A DNA stretch of 64,000 bases from Malus domestica (GCF_042453785.1 NC_091669.1:16041001-16105000); one strand, 5' to 3'; numbered from the stretch's first letter, positions 10,984-22,168 are shown. Notes: generated by a model not told the origin, from the letters alone. Numbers and translations: made by a program.

Positions 10984-11673
10984 TCAAATTGGCTCAAAGT
11001 TGACCAATTGAGAAAAAGAACTGTTTACCAAATGAAGACGCTGTTTACCAAACCGTTGTTCTTGACTCTTCAAGATTGCAACAACTTCCTGCAATTCTAC
11101 AGTCTCTAGACACTTTGTATTTTCTATAACCAAACAGATCGAATCATAAGGTTTACTTAGACGTATCAGAACCTTCTGCACAAGTCTCTCATTAGAAAGA
11201 GATTCACCAAATGTTCTCATCTGATTAATTAAGTCATTCAGTCTTGTGAGATAACTAGATATGGATTCATCATCTCGCATTCTAGGATACTCAAATTCTC
11301 TTCTAAGATTTTGAAGTTTTACCGATCTAACCTGATCACCACCATGGTATTCACTGTACAGTAGATCCCATGCCATCTTGGCTTAGTCGGCGTTGGCAAT
11401 CCGAGGAAAGATCTGATCAGAAATAGCATTTTGTATAATACCTAGAGCCTTTGCATCCCTCATGAGCACAGCAACCATTTCATCACCGTCGTCTTCCAAC
11501 GACCCTTCAGCTTCCTTCTTCTTCTTCTTTGAATCGGGTGTTGGCAATCCCTTTTCTACCAGATTCCATAACCCAATGGATTTGAAGATTGTTACCATTT
11601 TAATTCTCCAGAACTCGTAGTTCTCACCGGAGAAGATTGGAGTTCTCACCTCCGAGTCTCCAGATCCAGACAT
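10984..11673 (-). pseudogene. Copia gag (UBN2-type) with in-frame stop
   Basis: The reverse strand starts MSGSGDSEVRTPIFSGENYEF and carries the Copia gag N-terminal block (YEFWRIKM, GLWNLVEKG), then AWDLLYSEYHGG, LRREFEYPRM, ISSYLTRLNDLINQMR and the VQKVLIRLSKPYD region. This order is typical of the UBN2 gag of LTR Copia elements. One TAA codon at about 11383-11385 splits it between IANAD and AKMAWDLL with no frame change, so a single substitution may be the only lesion in this part. It stops before any zinc knuckle; pol is not found to the left. Its primer site and LTR lie immediately upstream (11674-12135). Confidence 0.8.
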
Positions 11674-11764
11674 CTTGCAAACCTTTCGTGAGCTTCGATT
11701 GAGCTCAGTGACATCACAGATTTACGCCCAGATTTTTAAATGACGCAACCTGGCTCTGAGGCCA

Positions 11765-12135
11765 TGTTAGTATTTGATATTTCTGATTAGCAAAAGAGAA
11801 GGAGAGAAGATGAATGCACAGAGACGATGAGAAAAGAATAGTTGCTCTTCCACTCTGCAAAATTCACAGAGGGATATTCTATTTCATTAATGCTTCTCTC
11901 TCAGTCTCACACAACGTGCAGGGAGAGATATTACAGCTAACAAGAGCTGAGTTGGATCAACATATCAGAAAAATTGATCTCAGCCATTCATTACCTAACA
12001 ACTAGGATCATCACACATGGCACTCATGGCCTTACATCTTTTTACTTTACACTTGGTAGATATGCTCAAGTGAATACACAAATAAACTCATCTTATTTCA
12101 CTAATACTAATCAGCTATAGACTTATAATTCAACA
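11765..12135 (-). mobile_element. 5' LTR of minus-strand Copia element
   Basis: A 371-bp block bounded by TG (11765) and CA (12135). On the minus strand its 3' end is followed directly by TGGCCTCAGAGCCAGG, one short change from the initiator-Met tRNA primer site TGGTATCAGAGCC of plant Copia elements, and then by the gag at 11673. The partner LTR was not found to the left, so the element is truncated. It abuts the first retained exon of an RHD3-like gene relic. Confidence 0.75.
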
Positions 12136-12222
12136 GACATAATTAATAGACCTTTTCAACTGGTGTGATTTGTGTTTAACTTGTTTTGTAAAGGACTGAG
12201 ATTTGACACATTATTTATGCAG

Positions 12223-14415
12223 ATGCTGCTATCAAACAAGCAAATTGGGACACCTCTACAGTTATGGACGAACTTGTACGTGACATGAAAGCCCATGTTG
12301 CATCAGTTTATGCTCACAAGATATCCGAACTTGATGCACATTGTAAGGTATATAATAGTAATATTTTTTTTCTCTTTCTTTTGACTCTTCTGAAATAGTT
12401 GGAGTGACTGGTATTCATAAACCTCCAAGCCAGAAGTCGGCACCAAGAAGAAAGTAAAAGGGGTAGGATGAAGAAAAAATGGAGCTACTGTCACAAGTTA
12501 ATTTCTTTAAGCAGTCTGATTGATTTTATTGTGACACATTCCAAGTAGTTTGTGGATCTTTTCTAAAATGGTAGTCAATCTCTACATGTTTATCCATGGT
12601 GACTAAATTGTCCTGGGAACCTGGTGGCTGACGTAACAAAAATGCAGGGGAAGTTGGAGCGGTCGTTGTCAGGACCGGTGAAAGCCCTTCTAGAAAGACC
12701 TAACAATGAGACATGGCCTACATTAAGAAAAATTCTCCCACAAGAAATTGAATCAGTTCTTTCTGGGTGCTGTACTGCATTTCCTGGTTTTGATATGGAT
12801 GATCAAACCAAAGGCAAAATACGTGCAACTCTAGAGGAACACGCAAGACATGAGGTTAAAGCTAAAGCAATAGAAGAGGCTGAAGGGGTTCTGATCCATA
12901 TGAGGGAAAGGTAAGAAATTCTTACACTTGTTTGATCATGCTATAACATTGCTTCAGATTTTTCCGTATGCGATTGAGATTTAAATTGCCTGAAGATTTG
13001 CAGCTTATTTAGCCATGACTCTGAATCTCTGATGATTTATTTAAATTGCCTTCAGTTTTTCAGAACATTTTAGGCACGATTCTGATACCATTCCACGTGT
13101 TTGGAACGGGTGGGAAGATATCAGAGCAATCACCAAAACTTCTCGTTCTGCAGTACGGCACGATTTATATTATAACACCCATTGAAACTTGAGTTTGAAT
13201 TTGACTTGAAGCTTTGTTAACCTTGTATACTGCTAATTTTTTCAGGCCTTAGAAGTGCTTTCGGTTTTGGCTGTGAGCCGTTTGGATGGTGACGATGATG
13301 GTAAAAATGTTCTGAATACCTTATCCCGTGCCTTGCTTGGTTCCACAAATGTTCCTGCCAGAGATGGGAATGTCACAACATTTGACCTACTGGCCTCAAA
13401 TACTTGGGAAGAGGTGAACTTTCTTTTCTGGTTCTCTAGTTAGAAATTAGGCTATGCATTTTAGTTTCTTCCGGACATGGACATGCAAGCGTCCTTGTGG
13501 AACATCACAAATACAAGATACCCTCCTCTCCCCATGCCAATCAGAATCTGATTCTTCACCTGCAAACAAACTCTCCCCCTCCCCATAATTTCCACCCGCT
13601 TTCCATTACTGAAAAAAAATACCGAAACTTGGATGATATTCAGATGTTTTCATCCTTGTGGGAGATGTGGGCTGCAAAGTGCCTCCCTCTCTCCCTCCAC
13701 CCATCGCCTCCCCTAATTTCTCTCTGCCTCTCTCTCTGATCAGGTGTTCATGTTGTGGTAGCCTCTTATTTTCATGTAAGCACCATGTACCTTTTTTGTG
13801 ACTTTTCACCCCCTCTCTATGCAGGTTGAATCATCAAAAACATTGCTCATGCCTTTCCAATGTAAAAATTTGTGGGGGCAATTCTTGGCAGATGCCGAGA
13901 TCATTGTTTCTAAGGCAGTTGCTGAACAGGTATGATATTTCACCTATTAATGGTCACATATTTTGATTTTCTCTTCTTCTCTGTATACCATGATTTCAAA
14001 AGGAAGAAAAAAACAAAAAGTATATTCAAACTGACATGAAATAGTTTTGTGTAGGTTTGGGTGGTACTAATATGCATAATACGCTGATCTAATGCATTGC
14101 CAGTCCTTTACATATTTTGTTTAATTTGAATTACACGGGTCAATTTTTCCATTAATCAAACATGTTGTTTTACGTTTCAGGAGGCCAACAAGCGTTTTAG
14201 ATTATATCCTTGGTTCATTGCTGGTGTAATTTTCCTGGGATTCAGTGCCATTAAGAAATTTTTAAGGTACATACTATACTTCTCTTATACAGTAGAGGAT
14301 AAATGATAGTTTGTTAGTGTTCTTCTACCATATTAAACTTACTCCGTCATGGATGCAGCAATCCCTTCTGTCTTGGTGTCATCTTGTTCCTATATTCCTT
14401 AATAGATGATATGTT
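12223..14415 (+). pseudogene. RHD3/SEY1-type GTPase gene relic (C-terminal exons only)
   Basis: Seven exons read in one consistent phase: 12223-12347, 12648-12910, 13056-13152, 13246-13413, 13825-13929, 14181-14266 and 14359-about 14415. They encode the helical-bundle part and first membrane segment of a ROOT HAIR DEFECTIVE 3/Sey1p-like dynamin-family GTPase that fuses ER tubules. Landmarks are [26 protein letters not shown], DPLASxTWEE-like DLLASNTWEE, CKNLWGQF and the hydrophobic WFIAGVIFLGFSAIKKFL. Splice sites are GT-AG and each exon is open. The GTPase domain exons are missing, replaced upstream by the Copia LTR at 11765-12135, and the end after SNPFCLGVILFLY is lost at about 14420. It cannot encode a working enzyme; expression as a fragment is possible but unproven. 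Confidence 0.8.
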
Positions 14416-14419
14416 GTTA

Positions 14420-14472
14420 GTGTTCCATATTGCTGTCACCGAGGTCTAGTTACATATATATATAGTTTACGG

Positions 14473-14510
<38 letters not shown>

Positions 14511-15170
14511 TTCTACCTAGTTACAAACTGAGTTCATACTCATTTTGTAGTAGTTTTGTTATGATTCCAGGTGAGGGTAGAGTGCGCCAACATAGACTAG
14601 CGCTGTCGCAGAAATAGTGCGGAGCCACCAATTTTCAGTAAATTTTGACCTCAGATGGGAGAGCAGCTTGTACGAATCGGGTTTACTTACACGGCACAGT
14701 CCAATTGGCATGCAAAATAATTTTGATTAAAAAAATGAAGTTTGTTTTATATTGTTATTTCGAGTTGAAAATTGGAAATTTCAACTATAGCGAGAACAAT
14801 GGGGGTTTAGTCAATTTGAGTTTTAAAAGATTTTAATTTTTCTTTTTAAGTGACAGATTTTAATAGACTTACAATTTTATATGGATTTTAACACATTTAT
14901 ATGGATTTCTATTATAAAAATTTCTATGTATTTGGTACATTTGTATGGATTTTATTTGTAGATTTTGATGGATTTGCCTAGGCTTTTATTTTCATTTATC
15001 TAGATAGTTTTTACTAGTAAAAACGCTCGCGCTCTGCTGCGGGAAATGTCACAAGTATAATCTTATACGATCTAAATGTTTTTGTCATTCCTACTTCTTT
15101 TTGGCATCGTGTGCAAAAAAACGTAAACTCCAAGCAACAAATTGATAGCTGAGAAGAAACAAAAAACGTA
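14420..15170. other. AT-rich intergenic with (AT)n
   Basis: This includes an (AT)17-like tract at 14474-14507 and a stretch with repeated 'tatggattt' words (14880-14960). No gene is recognised. The RHD3-like relic ends at its left border. Confidence 0.35.
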
Positions 15171-15177
15171 AACTTAC

Positions 15178-15265
15178 TAAGGCAACAGCTACATCTTCAA
15201 CTGTATTTTTAACTGCCCTCAGACCATCACGAACAGCATTGGCACTTGACCGAGGCTGTATTCAA
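15178..15265 (-). pseudogene. CCT zeta (TCP-1 subunit 6)-like exon relic
   Basis: On the reverse strand, 15178-15253 reads NAVRDGLRAVKNTVEDVAV followed by A-L and then GTAAGT. It closely resembles the cytosolic chaperonin subunit zeta block DAVRDGLR(S/A)VKNT(L/I)ED from recall. A plausible donor follows (ttag|gtaagt on the minus strand). The preceding 10 codons do not match, and no other CCT exon is visible nearby. It is an isolated exon or captured piece. Confidence 0.55.
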
Positions 15266-15419
15266 GTGTAGCAGAATGTATCTTAACACCGGGTAGGATG
15301 GTTTTTTCTGATGTGTCTACAACAGCATATTTATATCTCATGAGCGACTCATGCATATGGAATTAACACAATCAAATCTGTGTGTGTAGCCATTTAAAAT
15401 CACATTTTACAGTAGAGCT

Positions 15420-15889
15420 TTCAATGAATAAGTAGTTCTTATGATCCTTTTAGTCATCAAATTAAGAAAAAGACTAACAGAGTTTCATCTACCAATTTGT
15501 TCACTACAATACACCTCATTCCTCAAATACAAAGACCAGTTGCACTAGGAAGTCTGGGCACATCTACATGACGCCAGCCCACTGGCTTCCGGAAACTAAA
15601 TTTTAAGTTGATCATAGCAGAAACAAAATTAAAAAAATGTGTCACAAAACATAAACTAATAATAGTGTCAGATCGGATACAGATCCATCAATTGTAAGAA
15701 GAATGTGTCTCAGAGAACAAGAACACTGCAATACATGCTATTTGGAGAAGTCATCCATACAGATATGAAACATAGTTTAAAGAAATGCCTATTGTAATGT
15801 CAAAGTAGAGAAAGATTTCACATTTTGTGGCAGGAGGACTTACAGTTGATCTTCAATCATCGAACAAGAAACAACATTGCAGCTTCTTC
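15420..15889 (-). pseudogene. mTERF 3'-end fragment (copy D) and 3' flank of intact gene
   Basis: 15420-15560 (agtagttcttatgatccttttagtcatcaa...) parallels the 3' flank and last codons seen at 6970-7060. It is a further short mTERF-family relic. 15780-15889 is the flank directly downstream of the intact mTERF stop codon and repeats the 'taatgtcaaagtagagaaagattt' word seen beside the other copies. Confidence 0.45.
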
Positions 15890-17119
15890 CTAAAATTGTT
15901 TCACACCGTCCACCTTTTGCTCAAATCCTAAGCCCAGTTCTGCAAGTCTCAATCTCCCTTCAAAGATGTTAAGTAATTCAGGTACTTGCTCTTGATATTT
16001 GATTACAAGCCTATCCAAGAAGTACTGCTTCGGTTTCCTGACAAGGGTACCTAAAGAAAATTCTCCCTTTGATATCAAGCCTTTCGACCAAAGAATTCTA
16101 ATAACTAAGCACCTTGGTATGATATACTTTTCCAAACTATAATTTAGAGCAACTGAACTTCCAGCCACGTCTGCGGGATGCCAACCGATTTTGTTCACAA
16201 GAAAATCCATTTTACTCGAAAAATTCTTCTCTGTTAATTCCATAAACTGAGGATTCTTTCTAAATGCCAACAAGAAATCATCTTCAGTCCAACCCCAATT
16301 CTTATAAAGCTCCATCTTTTGTGCCCATTCTGGTTCATTCACCCGAGTAATCACATACAGCACTTTCATAAATGAGGCAGACGAAGGGGGGACACCCATA
16401 CTCGTGACCTTCTTGACATTTTCCTTAAACTTGTCAGATTCAAGGGATATTAGAAAAGGACGATGTGACACCCAATAAGAGATTGAGGTTTCTGGCACTC
16501 CAAGTGCTCTCAGAACTGAAATGTTGGGAGCAATGTTGCTTCTCATTTTGGCCAGCCCTACCCACTGAATGTTCGCAAACAAACGAGAAAGCTTGTAGTC
16601 ATCGAGAACAAGTAAACTTTTTATGATATGATAACAAGGCATGAGACTTCCCTCTATGCTTCGTTCTAAAACAACCGGGCTGATACAAACCATGTGAGCA
16701 AGGCCGGTACCTGAAATGCCAATAGAAGCGAAAAACTCAAGCTTTGGGACAAGGTTCTTCTCAGCATTGGCTAAGAGCAACTTTGGACGTTTCTTAACAA
16801 GTTCTGAGATGTGGGTTTTACTGAATCCATGGTGTTTGAGAAGATTAAGAACCGAATCCGGTCTTTCTCGGGCATCAAATTGTACCTTCTTGGACACAGA
16901 AACAGCGAGTTTTTGGGACAACCCACATGAGTTCATAAGGTAAGACTCTGTAAAAGAGCCACATTTTTCTCCTAGTGTATCTTTTTCAGAAACTAATGAT
17001 GATTTCGATGAATATGACCTGAGAAAAATAGCTTCTTTTTGGAAAACTTTCAAATGGGTCGCTGAATCACCAACAATTCCGAGCATTAATTGCAATCTTT
17101 TACAACAAGAATTGAGCAT
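15890..17119 (-). CDS. mTERF-family organellar nucleic-acid-binding protein
   Basis: Intact single-exon ORF of 409 codons. The N-terminus is basic and Ser-rich (MLNSCCKRLQLMLGIV..., LRSYSSKSS), consistent with a mitochondrial or plastid transit peptide. From about residue 75 to 380 it carries repeated mTERF helical motifs of about 30-35 residues with the Leu/Pro pattern KRPKLLLANAEKNLVPKLEF, ISPVVLERS, HRPFLISLESDKFKENVKK, FRKNPQFMELTEKNF and LSKGL-like segments. Plant mTERFs bind organellar DNA or RNA and affect transcription, splicing or termination; the specific target is unknown. A donor-like site (ggtgagttcct on the minus strand, about 17180) upstream of the ATG suggests a 5'UTR intron, and the same feature lies upstream of copy F. 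Length is normal for this multigene clade. It is the only intact copy in the cluster. Confidence 0.9.
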   Translation of the reverse strand: MLNSCCKRLQLMLGIVGDSATHLKVFQKEAIFLRSYSSKSSLVSEKDTLGEKCGSFTESYLMNSCGLSQKLAVSVSKKVQFDARERPDSVLNLLKHHGFSKTHISELVKKRPKLLLANAEKNLVPKLEFFASIGISGTGLAHMVCISPVVLERSIEGSLMPCYHIIKSLLVLDDYKLSRLFANIQWVGLAKMRSNIAPNISVLRALGVPETSISYWVSHRPFLISLESDKFKENVKKVTSMGVPPSSASFMKVLYVITRVNEPEWAQKMELYKNWGWTEDDFLLAFRKNPQFMELTEKNFSSKMDFLVNKIGWHPADVAGSSVALNYSLEKYIIPRCLVIRILWSKGLISKGEFSLGTLVRKPKQYFLDRLVIKYQEQVPELLNIFEGRLRLAELGLGFEQKVDGVKQF

Positions 17120-17329
17120 AATTGGATGGATGCAATACAGCCAGGCACAAATGCAGTACTTGTAGTGAACGAGCAGGAACTCACCAAATAGACAATGGTT
17201 TCTCTTCTTGGTTTCGAGCCGCCAGCAATTTCATCAACTGCTTTACTTCCTACGCCAGCCAGAACTGGCTGAAGGAAACAAGTGCTCCCATTTTCAATTT
17301 TATTTTGTTTTGGACGCTATTATGAAACC

Positions 17330-18420
17330 AACTAATATTTATAGGGTAATGTTTTTTTCAATAGTTGCATTTATTTGGCATAAATTTAACCTTAATTTCT
17401 CACTTACAAGTAAAGAAAAATATGACTAAATTGTAATATTAAGTGGTCTCATACATTAAAATTTAAATATTTATGTGTAAATCGCATGTAACTTTCTATA
17501 CCGACAAGTAGATGAAGCTGACACTTTTTTTAAAAAAAATTATTATTATTAAAGGGAGGGGGATGATTCAAAATATTAAACTAAGTTAGGAATTAAAACA
17601 TTTTCGAACCTGAGACGCTTAATAAAAAAACCCAAAACCCTATTAATCAGGTTAGTCGACTACTTGCATAAAGTTTGATATTTGAGTATACAACAAGTAA
17701 TGATAAGTTTTTCTCTTATGACAAGAAAAGAGTTTGAGGTTTCTTGTTTTTCCTCCAATGACTTCATTTAGTTTTTGGTCCAAACATTACATTAGAGAAA
17801 GAAAAAAAAAATTTATACTTTGTGTTCCTTTGGAAACCCAAATTTGGATTAGGCAAACTTAGTTCGAAATTCTAGTCCATTAGAGAAGGAAATACATCAT
17901 AACTCGTATATATTAGCGAGAGATGCCCTAGGGATGACATGATCGTTGCATCTCTATCCAAGTTTTTCTGCAACCTTCACTGGGGAATGAAGAGGGAAAC
18001 CATAGCAAGTTACATTGTTGAATCAAGGTATAGAACCAAAACGCGCCAGGGACGCCTAACAAACTGAGACTTGAGGGATGAAGTACAAGAAATTCTGGAA
18101 CCACTGCATTGAGACTTCAATTAAAAGAAATGTGATAAAAACCCAAGTTGCATTTGGAATTCCGGCCACGTCTCGTCATCCACCGGAAAACACAATTCAA
18201 GTTTGGCAGAAACATTAAAAATGCATCTACTATACACAAACTAATCAGTGTCAGATAGGATATAGACCTAGTAATAATAATTTATAAGAAGAAATTAGCA
18301 TAAAGGAGTGCCAATTTTGCAGTGCGGATATAAAACCAACGTCAGAACAAGTAAAATAAATACCTATTGCCTATTGGAACGTCAAAGAAATAAAAAACAG
18401 AAGCAGCTTCTCCACACAAG
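17330..18420. other. Spacer between mTERF copies
   Basis: AT-rich and without a recognisable gene. 18180-18420 repeats the 3'-flank wording of the mTERF family ('...cagatcggatatagacc...' type text, also at 3770 and 15665), so it belongs to duplicated flank of copy F. Confidence 0.4.
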
Positions 18421-18422
18421 TC

Positions 18423-19712
18423 TCAGTTTTGATCAAATCCTAAGCCTAGTTCTGCAAGTGTGGATTTCCCTTCAAAGATGCTCGGTAATTCAGGTACTTG
18501 ATCATGATATTTGATTACAAACCTATCCAAGAATTTGTGCCCATAAGCAACCAGCACGGTCCCAAGAGAATAATCTCCCCTTACTATAAAGCCTCTGTAA
18601 CGAAGAACTCTAATAACTGAATACCTTGTTACAATCCACTTCTCCAAACCTCTATGTCGAACAGTTGGATTTCCGGCCACATCTGCACGCTGCCAACCCA
18701 TTATATTCACAAGAAAATCCATTTCACTCAGATATGTTTTCTATGCTAGATTCCCATGCCATAAAATAAGGGTCCTTTTGAAATGCCAACAAGAAATCAT
18801 CTGCAATGCAACCCCGCTTCTTATAAAATTCAATCTTTTGTGCAAATTTTGTTTCACTCAACAGTTTCATCGAATTAACCGCAGCCATAAATTTGTCAAA
18901 CGAAGGGGGGACACCCAGACTCATGACCTTCTTGACATTTCCCTTATACTTCTCAGTTTCAAGTAACAATGCAGAGAGATGATGGACCACCCAATAAGAG
19001 ATTGTGGTTTCTGTTACTCCAACTGCTCTCAGAAGCGAAGTGTTGGGAACAAGGTTGTTTATCACTTTGGCCGGCTCTACCCACTGTTTGTTCTCTAAGA
19101 AACGAGCAAGCTCCTCGTCATTGAAGACACCTAAACTTTTCAATGTATAATAACAAGGCTTGATACTTCTCTCTAAGTTTCGTTTCAAACTAACAGAGTT
19201 GAAACCAAGTATCCGATCAAGGTTGGCGCCTGAAATGCCAATAGACTTGAAAAACTCGCGTTTGGGCTTAATGGTCTTCTCAGCATCGTCTAAGAGCAGC
19301 CTTGGGCGTCTCCTAACAAGACTGGAGATATATCCCCGACTCCATAGTGTTTGAAAAGATTAAAAACCGAGTCCGGTCTTTCTGGGGAATCAAAATGCAC
19401 CTTCTTCGACGCAGAAACAGCGTCATCTATCGACAACCCACATGGATTTATAAGGTACATAACTGTAAAAGAGCGATCTTTCTCTCTGATTTTATCCTTT
19501 TCAGCAACTAATGATGATTTCGATGCATATGATCCGATAAAAATAGGCTCCTTTTGAAAGACACGCAAACGGGTCGCTGAACCACAAACAATTCTACAAC
19601 ATGGAAGCACTAATTGCAATCTTTTACACCAAAAATTAAGCATAATTGCACCAAAACAACCAGACAAAAATTCTTGAAGCGAGGAGAAAGAACACTCACC
19701 AAATACAAACAA
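18423..19712 (-). pseudogene. mTERF pseudogene, copy F (full length, two frameshifts)
   Basis: This collinear copy of the 15890-17119 gene begins with a comparable N-terminus (MLNFWCKRLQLVL... within a longer ORF) and ends AELGLGFDQN. Two frameshifts break it. The first, near 19335, follows LFKHYGV, and the frame then resumes as YISSLVRRRPRLLLDDAEK. The second, near 18722, is a one-base insertion relative to the intact copy: ENISE then stop, with MDFLVNIMGW continuing in another frame. Otherwise the motifs are preserved, so inactivation looks fairly recent. A donor-like site lies upstream at about 19695, as in the intact copy. Sequencing error is an alternative for either shift. Confidence 0.85.
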
Positions 19713-19899
19713 TGGTACGGTTTTCTTTGCTCAGCTTCGACCCCCAACAATTTCATCAACTGCTTTACTTCCTACGACAACTTTCGCGAGTTAGGGTTTT
19801 GCTCCTGCGCTCACAAAACCCCCAAACAGACTCGGTCACTCGAGTTAGGATTTGGGTCGGGTCGGTGGCAGTCTTGGGTCTATTTTTTTTTTAACAAAC

Positions 19900-20383
19900 G
19901 ATATTATATACATTACAAGAAAGAGATGAACTTAGCCTCACAATGAACTAACAATAATGTGATTCAAATTTATCTTTGGCGAGCATCGAACATAAAACCT
20001 CTTACTTCATTTTAATCTCATTAAAACAACTTTGTTGAGGGAGTTAAAATGAAGTTGACGTAGCCTCATAACGAAGTTAATGTAGCCTCACAATGGGCTA
20101 ACCAATACGTTTTATCGAGGGAGTAGTGTTAGACTACATCAACTTCATTTTAATCTCATTAAAATAACTTTGAGCCTATCATAACTATTGGTCCAAGGTT
20201 TGTTGAATCAGTAGCATATAATACTTCCACTGTTTAAGTGAAACAAATGAGAATTTATGGAACTACTAACGGATGCATAGCACTCTCCTATGGACTATAT
20301 AGTTATCTTAGGTCTTACGATGATTATGAACCTTTTGATTTGATGAAACACGAACCTTGTGTTAGCCCTTTGGTCTAGGAAGG
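19900..20383. repeat. Gene-free stretch with short direct and inverted repeats
   Basis: The word cattttaatctcattaaaa(c/t)aacttt occurs at about 20008 and 20148. A partly inverted word (ttaaaatgaagttgacgtagcctca) lies between them. It looks like a decayed non-coding mobile element. No ORF of interest. Confidence 0.35.
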
Positions 20384-21053
20384 TGTGGACCATGCTTTTC
20401 TAGGACCATGACAAGTGGCACCTTGGATGGCAAGAAGAACCAGAATGCCCATAGCCTATGAAGCGTAGTCCGACATCCTTAGTCCGGCAAGTTAGGCTTT
20501 AGCCCATTAAAGATATTACTTGTCTCCCAAGTAAAGAAATCCTAATTCAAGTCAAATTAGGATATTTTGGGGTTAGGCAACGTAATCATAATCCTAGGAG
20601 AATTGGACATCTTCTAGATCATATCCCAATTTAATGGAGACTACTTTTCCTATAAGGATTCTCAAGATCTCTATAAATACTCTAGCATGGACATTTTTCA
20701 GGAGACTTCTCTAGTACTCTCGAACGGTTCTTCATCTTCTCTAGAAGACTACAACACAAATATTTCCTCACCACGCCACCGTCTACACGTAGACACGTTC
20801 ATGGAGAACTCATCTTATTAACACCCCTCCATAGTCTATTCGTCAATGATGGTTCATGATGTATTGCTTATCACACCATTCTTTCTGAGAACTACACCCG
20901 TGATTTGATTCTCCTTCTGGAGGTACGTAGGCAGTCGTATTCGAAGTCAACTACCCCCCCCAATCAACCTCATTCTCCCCTCGCCAAAGATCACAGACAA
21001 TTCCAATTGGATTTCACTTGCGTCCGCGGATGTGCGTCAATTTAGTTCCAACG
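20384..21053 (+). mobile_element. Single LTR with PBS remnant
   Basis: The 670-bp non-coding block starts TGTGGACCATG and ends ...TTCCAACG. A PBS-like TGGTGCTTTCATTGA follows at 21056, the same arrangement as at 7833/7836. A TATA-like ctataaatactc lies at about 20672. The internal region is lost within about 100 bp, and no 3' LTR is seen. The start was placed by analogy with the LTRs at 7220 and 54747. Confidence 0.55.
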
Positions 21054-21279
21054 ATTGGTGCTTTCATTGAACTGATAAAAATACCGAATCCGAAAAATAG
21101 TGAAGTATTCGATGTGGGAATTGGTATCCATATCCCGTTTGTTCTGTAATCGCGTAGCGAACAGGTAAATATCTTAATATAATTTTTGATATAGTCAAAT
21201 TAATAATCATCATTGGATTGAATCTCAACCGTTTGTGTTCTCTCTCTCACCTCACTTTCATAGACTCTCTCTCACCTTA

Positions 21280-21891
21280 GGTCATCTCCAACCGAATGGT
21301 CTAGAGGGGCAGAGGGCCGAAAATAGCCCGAAAACCGTTTCCAACTGAGGGCTAGGCCAGAGGGCTTTGGAATCTGAGAGGACCCCACGGAATTGGAGAG
21401 GGTTGGAGGGCTGGCTATTTTTTTTTAATGTTTTGTTATACTAAATAATAGCATGTATTACTGTTGGTTATAACGGACAGGATTTCTTAAGAAAAAAATT
21501 CAAATGCAACGGTTAGTAGCCGTTGCATTTTTTATTTTTTATTTTTACAGTTTTATTATTTTTTTTATTTACAAAATTTTTCATATATCTTCTATTTTTT
21601 CCTATAACTTCTATTTCACAAAATTTGTTTCATATTTTTTTTAAATTCTATTTTTTTTCCTATAACTTCCTAAGCCATTATACAACATTAAATTAAATTA
21701 TGTTTGGCCTTATGACCCTTAGTTGGAGACGGTTTTTTGTGAAAAGGCTAAAACGAGCCATCTGGCCCTCGGTTTGAGATGGAAGCAAATATGACCCTAT
21801 ACTGTTCATTAAAATATTAATATCTTGAAAAATCTTGGAGGGCCAGAGAGCTAAAATGAGCCATCTGGCCAGCCATCGGTTGAAGATGACC
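21280..21891. mobile_element. 612-bp MITE with TTA target duplication
   Basis: The terminal inverted repeats are ggtcatctccaaccgaatgg at the left and the complement of ccatcggttgaagatgacc at the right. TTA flanks both ends (21277-21279 and 21892-21894), the 3-bp duplication expected of PIF/Harbinger MITEs. The interior is AT-rich and non-coding, with a second internal gagccatctggcc word. It splits a CT-rich, leader-like sequence (ctctctctcacc / cctcagtctctcgac). Confidence 0.75.
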
Positions 21892-21894
21892 TTA

Positions 21895-22168
21895 GTACCT
21901 CAGTCTCTCGACTCTCTGTCGACCATCGAAGCTCTCTCGACTCATCTCATCTCTGCCCTGTCCAAGTCTCCGACTTCACCACACTCCGCACTTTTGAACC
22001 TGTCCAGTGCGGTCAAGACTTGGAGGCACGCATCTTTGACTCTCTCCCTCTCGACCCTGTCTAATTTCTTTATCCTCTAAGGCGTAACTCTAGACCACCC
22101 ATTTCTCTATACTCGCCATCAACCACAATCCTCTTTGCTCCATCTCCAGTGTTCAAGCCATTAAGGTA
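21895..22168 (+). other. Possible orphan 5' leader exon
   Basis: Very CT-rich text ends ...ccattaag|gtaagca at 22166/22167, a good splice donor, and is followed by T-rich intron-like sequence. It looks like a 5'UTR exon of a plus-strand gene, split by the MITE at 21280-21891. No downstream coding exon is found before the oppositely oriented kinase gene. Confidence 0.3.
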
